Assembly (NCBI GenBank): GCA_021732245.1
Contig: JAKFVJ010000120.1
Location: forward strand, 1 to 5,262
Reading direction: 5' to 3'
Source of the DNA: Candidatus Obscuribacterales bacterium
Lineage (GTDB): Bacteria > Cyanobacteriota > Vampirovibrionia > Obscuribacterales > Obscuribacteraceae
DNA length: 5,262 nucleotides
This document shows positions 1-5,262 of the stretch, piece after piece (the stretch's first letter is position 1; each line of letters begins with the position of its first letter). A program made the translations under genes and the position numbers. Below the pieces are notes generated by a model, which was not told the DNA's origin, did no database searches, and saw only the letters and a list, made by a program, of their open reading frames with translations.

Positions 1-1498
1 AGTGATAGTTCTGTCCTGCAGTTGAAATGGTTCGATACTCGGTTTGATAACCATTGGTAGGGGCTTTTAGTGATGGCGGATAAGAACTGTCATTAATAGT
101 TTGCCCATTGGTTATGTGGTAGGACTGTGAACCGGAGAAAAATTCCCGCTTGGCTCCTGCCGTGTTGGCTAAAACCATCCGGATGTGTGGGCCGGGATAA
201 TAATTTGGTGTGCCCACCGGTGTGCTTGGGTACACGCTTTTTATATTTGAGTTCAGCCATGGATTGCCGCCGCTTTGTGCCCATGCCGGCAGCATACCCA
301 TTCTGTAGAGTGTTTTGGCAAGTTTGCGCAAGGGGTCATCTTCAACACGGACGATTTTGATGAATGGTTGGTCCAGCGCACTAACAACTGACGTGATATC
401 AGGTCTCAGTCCTAAACTTCTTAGCCAGTCGTATACTTCACAAGCAAGTGCAACAGATGGATCATCAGTCGTGCGATTTCTGTAGCCTGGTGACCAGCCG
501 CCGGTACTATCCCATTTGCCGTCGCTATTTATGATCGAGTGAACGCTTGTGAAATCGACTTTGCTATTGCCGATAGAAAGACCTTGCGGGAAATTCATCA
601 CAAGAACGCTTGAAGCAAATGTAATATTGCGACCGCCACATTGGGCTGTTGATTTAACGAGCATTGGCGGTGGAAATTTACTGTCGCCTATCGGAGTGAC
701 CTGGTGTTGCGCGCTTATTTGCACAACTGTTGCCACTGGTGTTTCGCCAGCAGACAATGATGTGATTCGATCGTTATCTATTAGCTGCGGCTCTTGTCCC
801 AAAGCGACAAAGCTTATAGGTGAACTTAGTCCCGGCGCGGCAACAGGTGTGTAAGCTTTATACACAGAGCCAATGCTGCTGTTGGTGTAGTCGGAGCCGT
901 TTAGCTGCGCTAAATTATTTGGAACAGGAATCGGCGTTGAAGTTGGTGCACCGGATTCTTTAAGCCGACCGAAAGTAAAAACTAAGTCACCGGTTCTTTT
1001 GCCTGTACCTAAACGCAGTGAATTGGCATCATAAGCACTTTCTACGCTTGCTTTTAAATTGATAACCTTGCCGTCTCTGTCTTTTTTGTCCGCACCGTTT
1101 GCTGATGCTTCAATTGCTTGCTGCAAGGTAGCCGCATCATCGAGTGCTTTTTGCAGATCTTCGTTGGCTAAAGTCTTAATGGTGTCATTGCCCAGTCGAT
1201 CTCCGATAAGGGCATCGAGGCGAATGGTGGCAAGCAATGTGTTAATTCCAAGTATTGGTCGCTGGCTATTGTTTGATAGATCGTCGACCAGTGCAACTTT
1301 GCCAGTCTTGCCGTCGACTACAATTCGCGCCATATCCGAAGCTGCTTGAAGTGACGCTGCGTCAATTGCGGAAGCCGCTACTTTATTCCCGCCTAAAAGC
1401 AGGTTGTAATTCATTATGCAAAAGGCAATAAGGAGAGTTAAAAGGCCAATTGTGACGGCGATTAGGGCAAGCGTGCTGCCTCTCGATAGACGTGCCAT
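1..1498 (-). CDS. TadE/TadG-like pilus-assembly-type membrane protein (C-terminus beyond left edge)
   Basis: The frame is open from the ATG at 1498-1496 to the left edge, giving 499 residues and no stop. The start is set by AGGAG five bases upstream. Residues 1-8 are basic (MARLSRGS), residues about 9-29 form one hydrophobic helix, and residues 40-56 read KVAASAIDAASLQAASD. That arrangement (Arg-Gly-Ser, a helix, then an Ala-rich stretch with Asp-Ala-Ala) is the usual N-terminus of TadG-like proteins (the 'Tad' N-terminal domain), which are anchored in the inner membrane with most of the chain outside the cytoplasm. Family members act in or beside Flp/Tad pilus systems, but many homologues lack a proven role. 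Residues 60-499 are polar, with Pro/Ser/Thr-rich stretches near 183-225 and 405-490, and only two Cys (287, 353). I recognise no VWA or other domain there. No other tad gene is visible, so a pilus role is inferred. A promoter and a hairpin lie just upstream. Confidence 0.75.
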   Translation of the reverse strand, partial: MARLSRGSTLALIAVTIGLLTLLIAFCIMNYNLLLGGNKVAASAIDAASLQAASDMARIVVDGKTGKVALVDDLSNNSQRPILGINTLLATIRLDALIGDRLGNDTIKTLANEDLQKALDDAATLQQAIEASANGADKKDRDGKVINLKASVESAYDANSLRLGTGKRTGDLVFTFGRLKESGAPTSTPIPVPNNLAQLNGSDYTNSSIGSVYKAYTPVAAPGLSSPISFVALGQEPQLIDNDRITSLSAGETPVATVVQISAQHQVTPIGDSKFPPPMLVKSTAQCGGRNITFASSVLVMNFPQGLSIGNSKVDFTSVHSIINSDGKWDSTGGWSPGYRNRTTDDPSVALACEVYDWLRSLGLRPDITSVVSALDQPFIKIVRVEDDPLRKLAKTLYRMGMLPAWAQSGGNPWLNSNIKSVYPSTPVGTPNYYPGPHIRMVLANTAGAKREFFSGSQSYHITNGQTINDSSYPPSLKAPTNGYQTEYRTISTAGQNYH

Positions 1499-1503
1499 GG
1501 CAG

Positions 1504-1508
1504 CTCCT
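1504..1508 (-). promoter_or_regulatory. Ribosome binding site of the TadG-like gene
   Basis: AGGAG on the minus strand stands five bases before the ATG at 1498. It supports this start, and the hydrophobic helix beginning about eight residues later agrees with it. Confidence 0.7.
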
Positions 1509-1565
1509 ATATATGGATTGGTCCAGACGAATGAATATTAACTGCGTTTAAGGATCCCTTTCTCG

Positions 1566-1594
1566 ACGATACCATCTGAGGCAAAGAGCGTCAA
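1566..1594 (-). promoter_or_regulatory. Sigma-70-type promoter for the TadG-like gene
   Basis: On the minus strand, TTGACG (1594-1589, five of six to the -35 consensus) is followed by a 17-base spacer and TATCGT (1571-1566, four of six to the -10 consensus). The spacer ends in TGG, giving the TGn of an extended -10. Transcription would start near 1559 and leave a leader of about 60 bases before the ATG at 1498. This implies the TadG-like gene can be transcribed separately from the VWA pair. The call rests on motif match and position only. Confidence 0.5.
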
Positions 1595-1641
1595 TGCCAC
1601 GGGCGCCTGTTTAAGGCTTGCAGAGCCTCAAACCTTTGCCT
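1579..1641 (-). repeat. Nested inverted repeat; possible terminator-like or attenuator structure
   Basis: Between the 464-residue gene and the TadG-like gene, the minus-strand RNA can fold into an inner hairpin at 1609-1633: arms GTTTGAGGCT and AGCCTTAAAC, ten pairs including one G-U, with loop CTGCA. An outer perfect eight-base repeat, AGGCAAAG (1641-1634) with CTTTGCCT (1586-1579), directly abuts the inner stem on one side and is separated from it by 22 bases on the other. The G-U pair becomes an A-C mismatch if the plus strand is transcribed, which favours a minus-strand RNA. No run of U follows, so this is not a classic intrinsic terminator. The outer arm lies inside the spacer of the candidate promoter at 1566-1594. 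Confidence 0.45.
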
Positions 1642-1669
1642 GGCTGTGATTTTAATATGGGAATTGCAA

Positions 1670-3064
1670 TTAATAGGGCCAGTTTGGATTGGTCGCCGGG
1701 CTATTGCCGTAAGGGTCGTAGTAGTTGCGTTGGGATTTAGCCGGAGGATTTATTTGACTATCCAGAGCCTTTCTTTCGGTGTCGAGTTCCTTGCACGCCT
1801 GGATAACCTGTTGGAGTTCAGGGCTGTTTTCCGCTTTTAACATACTGGCGCGAATGGTGGCTAAATTCCAGGTGCCTTGTTTGTTGGGCAAGTCTTCCAG
1901 TTCGTTCAAAATAGGCAGGACTTGGGGCACCGCTTTTTTGAGGGCGTCAATTTGCTGCATTGTTGACCAATTGACGTTTGGATTTCTGGTGTTCGGATAG
2001 TTTGAGACAAACTCAACTTGCTGCTTTAGTGATGTAATTTGACCGGATAACTCCTTAAGTCCACCATCAATTTTGTCTTGTGTAGGTCTTTCCGGATTTG
2101 GCTCTTTGACTGTATTTGCCTTTCTTGCGATAGCGCGTACGCCAATCATCCCTAAGAGTCCGACAGCGGTTGCAGGATGGCACAGCCAAACTGCGTCGTC
2201 TTCTGAAAAGAGAGGATCCGGATCGTAACCATCTTTTGTGTGCCTGATGAATTTCGGCAATTCTTGCAAAGAAGGATCTGTTAGTTTTTCAGCGTTGTGA
2301 AGCTTATCCGGCAATTGGCTAAAACCGGTAATGACACCATCGAATTGATCTAAGACTTGTTTTTCTGCGCGTAACGGAAGCACTTCTGCCTCGTGATTAC
2401 GGCGAGCCTCCTCTTCTTCTTTCTTACGCTGGGCTTTGTATTCTTCTCGTTGCCAATCAATTGTGTCGGCTGCTTTGAGCTTGTCGATTTGCACCATGAC
2501 GTTTTGTGTGTTGCGGAGTAAACCCACAGTATCATCTAAAAGTTGTTCAGTCGTTTCGACAGACATTGAGTCGCCGAAGAGTGCTGTTTTTACTTTCTCG
2601 AATGGCACTTTCGTCTTTGCGATATCTTCTTTCAAGGCGTCGACAATGGCACTCTTATATTTGATTTCCATTGGGAATGGACTCTGCTCAGGCACTAAAT
2701 TGGACGCACCATTCGTCAATGCATCGATTGAATTGATTAGTGCCAGTCCTTGCTGTTGCAAGGTGATTGAATTTGGTTTGACAAAGTGCTCTTTATCTAT
2801 TGATGCTTCGCCGATGATAATGTCTTCGGGATGAAATGGACAACCGCAAATGTGATCTACGATTCTTTTGCACGTCATTTTCAAAGCGTTGGTGCTTTTT
2901 TCGATGTCTTGTCGTTTGGTGACAGTGAGTTCTACGCCCGGTGCTTTCTTCAACTCTTTTGGATGGCTGTTAGCCTCAATGGATAGATCTTCCATCGGCT
3001 TTTGTGGAATAAGCTGAGGAGTGTCAGTCTGCTTTGTTGGATGCTTATCTAAAGGAGCGGCCAT
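1670..3064 (-). CDS. Unrecognised 464-residue coiled-coil protein, possibly membrane-anchored, coupled to the VWA gene
   Basis: I do not recognise this family. The ATG at 3064 overlaps the TAA of the VWA gene (TAATG) and has a strong GGGAGGG ten bases upstream, so the start is well supported. Residues 1-45 are Pro/Lys-rich and probably disordered, with no signal peptide. Residues 65-78 hold a tight Cys/His group (C65, H71, C73, C75, H78) that could bind a metal. Residues about 135-200 look helical. Residues about 202-240 are highly charged (QREEYKAQRKKEEEEARR) and read as a coiled coil. Residues about 291-311 (AVWLCHPATAVGLLGMIGVR) are hydrophobic enough for one membrane helix, acidic before and basic after. 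Residues 333-440 are again helical, and the tail from 440 is rich in Asn, Pro and Tyr. Coupling suggests it is made in fixed ratio with the VWA protein and is a likely partner. The single helix and metal site are inferences. Confidence 0.85.
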   Translation of the reverse strand: MAAPLDKHPTKQTDTPQLIPQKPMEDLSIEANSHPKELKKAPGVELTVTKRQDIEKSTNALKMTCKRIVDHICGCPFHPEDIIIGEASIDKEHFVKPNSITLQQQGLALINSIDALTNGASNLVPEQSPFPMEIKYKSAIVDALKEDIAKTKVPFEKVKTALFGDSMSVETTEQLLDDTVGLLRNTQNVMVQIDKLKAADTIDWQREEYKAQRKKEEEEARRNHEAEVLPLRAEKQVLDQFDGVITGFSQLPDKLHNAEKLTDPSLQELPKFIRHTKDGYDPDPLFSEDDAVWLCHPATAVGLLGMIGVRAIARKANTVKEPNPERPTQDKIDGGLKELSGQITSLKQQVEFVSNYPNTRNPNVNWSTMQQIDALKKAVPQVLPILNELEDLPNKQGTWNLATIRASMLKAENSPELQQVIQACKELDTERKALDSQINPPAKSQRNYYDPYGNSPATNPNWPY

Positions 3065-3855
3065 TAGTGCTGTCCCTCCCGATAATAACCAGTCCTAGAC
3101 GCTTGGATTTTATTTAGTGGTTGCTTGTGGCAATTGCATTCGTGTTTATGCTCAAGATGCAAAAATGCTTGGAACTTATTCCACAGACTACGATGCATTG
3201 ATTGGCGCGGCAAGACTTTACCCTCAAGATTCTTGCGAACCATGCTTCCGAAAATGTCATTGAGATTTTCAGCGTTTGCTGATTGTGCTTGGATGTTTGG
3301 ATTGTGCAGATCGTTTAGGCATTTGAGCAGGTCGGCATTAGCGCCGCGCAAACCAATAATGTCTATTCGCGCGCCGGTTTGCTGTTGTACTCTCTGCAAA
3401 GCATTGCACGCGTCTTCATCCGGGCAAGTGCCGTCACCATCGGTAAAGAGGATGACGTGCTTTGGCCCACGTGCCCGGGCTAAATCTAGAGGTATTTGGT
3501 TAATCGCATAGGTGAGTGGTGTCGTGTACCCGAAACTTACGCTGTTGAGTTTACCGAGGACTTGTGAGCGATTGGCTAAGCCTGGTCTGACGACAAGTTC
3601 GCTTTGTCTGCACTCGTTGGTTATTGCCGGATTGTGCTCGCCAAACTCCCTCAGACCAAGAAGCACATCGTCTCCGATAGCCCCTTCAGGGTAGGCGCCG
3701 GTCATTGTCGGTTGCGGGCAAATTGCATTTTCAATGACTGATTTGCACTGTTGATAGTTGCCGTCGGTCATCGAGGACGAACAATCGAGTACCAAGAGCA
3801 GTGTCTCAGGACCTGCCTGCTCCGGCTTTTTCGTAATTGAATCGTAACCGTCCAT
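3064..3855 (-). CDS. VWA domain protein with intact MIDAS and His/Cys-rich tail
   Basis: This 263-residue protein is essentially one von Willebrand factor A domain. Strand one, LLLVLDCSSSM, begins at residue 19 and carries the MIDAS motif DxSxS (D24, S26, S28). GYTTPLTYAI (109-118) supplies the MIDAS threonine, most likely T112, and HVILFTDGDG (133-142) supplies D139. All the usual ligands for a divalent cation are therefore present, so metal-dependent protein binding is expected. No signal peptide or membrane helix is visible, so it is probably cytoplasmic. It has nine Cys (25, 37, 46, 82, 144, 150, 179, 240, 242), and the tail has a dense group H233, H236, H238, C240, C242, H243 that could bind a second metal. 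The ATG at 3855 is the only usable start: an in-frame stop lies 15 codons upstream, and the next Met (29) would remove the MIDAS. The ribosome site is weak (GAGG, 14 bases away). The substrate or partner is not known; the coupled downstream gene is the best candidate. Confidence 0.9.
   Translation of the reverse strand: MDGYDSITKKPEQAGPETLLLVLDCSSSMTDGNYQQCKSVIENAICPQPTMTGAYPEGAIGDDVLLGLREFGEHNPAITNECRQSELVVRPGLANRSQVLGKLNSVSFGYTTPLTYAINQIPLDLARARGPKHVILFTDGDGTCPDEDACNALQRVQQQTGARIDIIGLRGANADLLKCLNDLHNPNIQAQSANAENLNDIFGSMVRKNLEGKVLPRQSMHRSLWNKFQAFLHLEHKHECNCHKQPLNKIQASRTGYYREGQH
3074..3080 (-). promoter_or_regulatory. Shine-Dalgarno inside the VWA gene end, for the 464-residue gene
   Basis: GGGAGGG on the minus strand lies within the last codons of the VWA gene, ten bases before the downstream ATG at 3064. 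Together with the TAATG stop/start overlap it marks a translationally coupled pair with its own reinitiation site. Confidence 0.7.
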
Positions 3856-3891
3856 GTTTAACGGAGTTGCCTCGAAGCCATATACAAGGAG

Positions 3892-3920
3892 AGGTTAGCT
3901 AAACCTAACCAGGCTGGCAA
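3892..3920 (-). promoter_or_regulatory. Weak candidate promoter for the VWA pair
   Basis: TTGCCA (3920-3915, five of six to the -35 consensus) is followed after 17 bases by TAACCT (3897-3892, only three of six to the -10 consensus). Transcription would start about 30 bases before the VWA start codon. The poor -10 makes this doubtful; readthrough from the upstream surface-protein gene is the alternative, because I see no clear terminator between them. Confidence 0.25.
3893..3910 (-). repeat. Inverted repeat in the gap upstream of the VWA gene; possible operator
   Basis: GGTTAG and CTAACC form a perfect six-base inverted repeat around a six-base centre, and an eight-base palindrome (TTAGCTAA) overlaps it. 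No U-run follows on either strand, so a terminator is unlikely. It overlaps the -10 and spacer of the weak candidate promoter, where a repressor site would lie. Chance is not excluded. Confidence 0.3.
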
Positions 3921-3946
3921 TCGTAGGCTCCCCACTAGAGGCGAAA

Positions 3947-5262
3947 TTACTTGCCGGTAAAAGCTCCGTGGGCACCGGTAACGGTCATTAAGCAGGCGGC
4001 TGTCTTAATTAACTTGCCGGCGAGTTGCTTGTCGGCAGGTGACTTGGACTGGATGAGTTTGTTCAATACGGTTGATTGTTCCATGAGTCCGATGTGTGAG
4101 AATTCAGAGCGAGTCATGGCGTGTCCATTGGTAAGCTCTGCATCGACCACGTGACGGCGACCGAGGTTGTCCTTTTGAACTGCTACCTGCAGATGTGCCG
4201 AGCTTGGTGCCAGAATTACTTCTTGACCAATCGAGAGTTTAATTGCATGACTGCCTGCACTAATAACGATGGCATTCGTATGTGATTCATGCAGTGCGCG
4301 TACTTTAACTACCGATCCTTCGCGAGTAATGAGAGCGACGGATCCTGAATCAACGGAGATTGAGTAGTCGCCGGCAGTAACTGTTGTTTGTTGTGGGCTG
4401 TGGACGAGAATTTCGCCGGCATTGAGATTGACGTTGTTTTGATTGTATGTAACATCGGCCCCTGCATGTCGAACAAGGCATGTGCCAAAATCAGTTCGCG
4501 AAAGTTCGCGAGTGGAATTGATAATTGCCGTAGCTGTTGGTGCAGAAGTCGCTGTATATGCAATTGGCTTGTAGACAGGCTCTTGAGTTGTTTCAGGTTC
4601 ATAAGGAGCTGTATTTAAGTTGATGATATTGGTTTGAGTAGTGTCAATATTTAATGTGCGTGGTGTCAGTGTGGTATCAAGTACAACTGGTTGCACTATA
4701 AGCATTGAAGCACCGATGGAATTGGTATTAGTTGGGGAGTTGCCTGTAACACTTAGCAGTGGCAAAATATTGGCAATTTCAGAAGGAGCAGTAACTTGAG
4801 CCATCGGAGGATCAGCAGAAATTAGTACATCGCCATCAAGGACAATGGAGCCAGTAGCTCCGGCATCAATGGTAATTGTGCGGTCAAGTGCATCTAAGGT
4901 ATTGCCGGAATTATTGGACGTGAAGTTGTTGTTGCCGATGATAATTTGACCGTTAGCGACAATATTTTCGGTGACGTTGCCTGGGGCAGAGCCGGATGTG
5001 CCGACAGATGAGCCAACAGTCATAGTGACATTACCAAAAGACGGGTTGTCTACGGTGAAGCCTTTAACTGTAGCACCATTACCGACAAAGATGGAGCCAG
5101 ATTCGCTGTTGTTGCGAAGGGAGAGATTACCTTCATTGGCTTGAACAGTAGAGCCGGGGTTAATGGTCAAGGCACCGGATTGAGCGGTAAGAGAGATGGA
5201 GCCTGTAGTGGTGACAAGGTCGTTGACGGTGAGGTTGCCATTGGCGGAAATTTGAACAGTGT
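3947..5262 (-). CDS. Haemagglutinin-like repeat surface protein with FecR-like C-terminal domain (N-terminus beyond right edge)
   Basis: The frame is open from the right edge to the TAA at 3949-3947, giving 437 visible residues; the true start is outside. Residues 1-150 are Gly/Asn/Thr/Val-rich short beta repeats (SANGNLTV, ANEGNLSL, GSISLTAQSGALTI), typical of filamentous-haemagglutinin-type beta helices exported to the cell surface. Residues about 175-250 are a Thr/Pro-rich linker. Residues about 258-350 (RTDFGTCLVRHAG, GEILV, then GDYSISVDSGSVALI and GQEVIL) resemble the FecR-type beta domain, which in known proteins is periplasmic or extracellular. Residues 351-437 are helical and end in a hydrophobic, Ala-rich stretch (about 417-434) before FTGK. 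I see no LPXTG, PEP-CTERM or autotransporter barrel, so the export and anchoring route is unknown. It stands 97 bases upstream of the VWA gene on the same strand. The coding frame is certain; the family assignment is by composition and motif style. Confidence 0.75.
   Translation of the reverse strand, partial: TVQISANGNLTVNDLVTTTGSISLTAQSGALTINPGSTVQANEGNLSLRNNSESGSIFVGNGATVKGFTVDNPSFGNVTMTVGSSVGTSGSAPGNVTENIVANGQIIIGNNNFTSNNSGNTLDALDRTITIDAGATGSIVLDGDVLISADPPMAQVTAPSEIANILPLLSVTGNSPTNTNSIGASMLIVQPVVLDTTLTPRTLNIDTTQTNIINLNTAPYEPETTQEPVYKPIAYTATSAPTATAIINSTRELSRTDFGTCLVRHAGADVTYNQNNVNLNAGEILVHSPQQTTVTAGDYSISVDSGSVALITREGSVVKVRALHESHTNAIVISAGSHAIKLSIGQEVILAPSSAHLQVAVQKDNLGRRHVVDAELTNGHAMTRSEFSHIGLMEQSTVLNKLIQSKSPADKQLAGKLIKTAACLMTVTGAHGAFTGK
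4493..4511 (-). repeat. Nine-base direct repeat with TTCGCGA core at the linker/FecR-like junction
   Basis: AGTTCGCGA occurs twice on the plus strand, separated by one A, giving a ten-base period; each copy holds the palindrome TCGCGA. It lies in codons for TRELSRTDF just before the FecR-like domain. It may be a coding coincidence or a trace of a small duplication. Confidence 0.4.
5039..5260 (-). repeat. Two degenerate 37-residue tandem repeats in the surface protein
   Basis: Visible residues 1-37 and 38-74 align end to end without gaps. Both open with TVQ, then (A)NGNLTV or NEGNLSL, then GSI, and both close in a Pro-Ser or Pro-Gly-Ser turn. The DNA is diverged, so the repeat is clear only at protein level. 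After residue 75 the pattern loosens but stays Gly/Asn/Val-rich. More copies probably lie beyond the right edge. Confidence 0.55.

Noticed and set aside
549..1349. Plus-strand open frames of about 100 codons within 549-854 and 1059-1349
   Set aside because: Both are opposite a minus frame that runs unbroken for 499 codons from a good start with a TadG-type N-terminus.
1662..1671. Ten-base palindrome AATTGCAATT overlapping the stop of the 464-residue gene
   Set aside because: AT-rich, no loop and no U-run, so not a convincing terminator; no supporting second copy seen.
2436..2834. Plus-strand open frame of 132 codons
   Set aside because: It lies wholly opposite the 464-residue gene, whose start is well supported, has no ribosome site I can see, and encodes a Ser/Cys-rich sequence typical of an antisense shadow.
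3125..3511. Plus-strand open frame of 128 codons
   Set aside because: It is opposite the VWA gene, whose MIDAS motifs prove the minus frame; the plus product is Cys/Arg-rich and shows no domain.
3911..3929. AGGCT repeated twice in the gap upstream of the VWA gene
   Set aside because: Five-base direct repeat, 14 bases apart, with no extension; expected by chance.
5168..5170. TTG as the start of the surface protein
   Set aside because: The frame continues upstream in the same repeat pattern to the right edge; the 37-residue repeats straddle this codon, so it is internal.
1..5262. HIP1 palindrome (GCGATCGC) as a sign of cyanobacterial origin
   Set aside because: I found no copy in the window; absence does not decide taxonomy, since many lineages lack it.

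Overview
All four genes lie on the minus strand, so they read right to left: a large repeat-rich surface protein (cut by the right edge), a von Willebrand factor A (VWA) protein, a 464-residue protein I do not recognise, and a TadG-like pilin-type protein (cut by the left edge). The organism looks like a Gram-negative-type bacterium of middling GC. Haemagglutinin-like beta repeats joined to a FecR-like domain, next to a TadE/G-like protein, recall gene content I associate with non-photosynthetic Cyanobacteria relatives (Melainabacteria/Vampirovibrionia, Obscuribacterales). That is a guess from gene style, not something the sequence proves. I saw no tRNA, rRNA, CRISPR array, IS element or phage gene.

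Layout. 3947-5262 is the C-terminal 437 residues of a secreted or surface protein: short degenerate beta-strand repeats, a Thr/Pro-rich linker, a FecR-like beta domain and an alanine-rich tail. A 97-base gap (3856-3946, on plus coordinates) holds an 18-base inverted repeat and a weak possible promoter. 3064-3855 encodes a soluble VWA protein with an intact metal-ion-dependent adhesion site and a His/Cys-rich tail. Its stop overlaps the next start by one base (TAATG), so the 464-residue gene at 1670-3064 is very probably translationally coupled to it. A 171-base gap (1499-1669) holds a nested inverted repeat and a good sigma-70-like promoter. The last gene, 1-1498, has a single N-terminal membrane helix of the TadG type followed by a long region I cannot assign.

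How they may work together. The confident unit is the VWA/unknown pair: a metal-dependent binding module made with a coiled-coil partner that may be membrane-anchored. The flanking genes are cell-surface proteins, so a role in the envelope or in surface-structure assembly is reasonable, but it is inferred from neighbourhood only. The TadG-like gene appears to have its own promoter, so the window is probably at least two transcription units.
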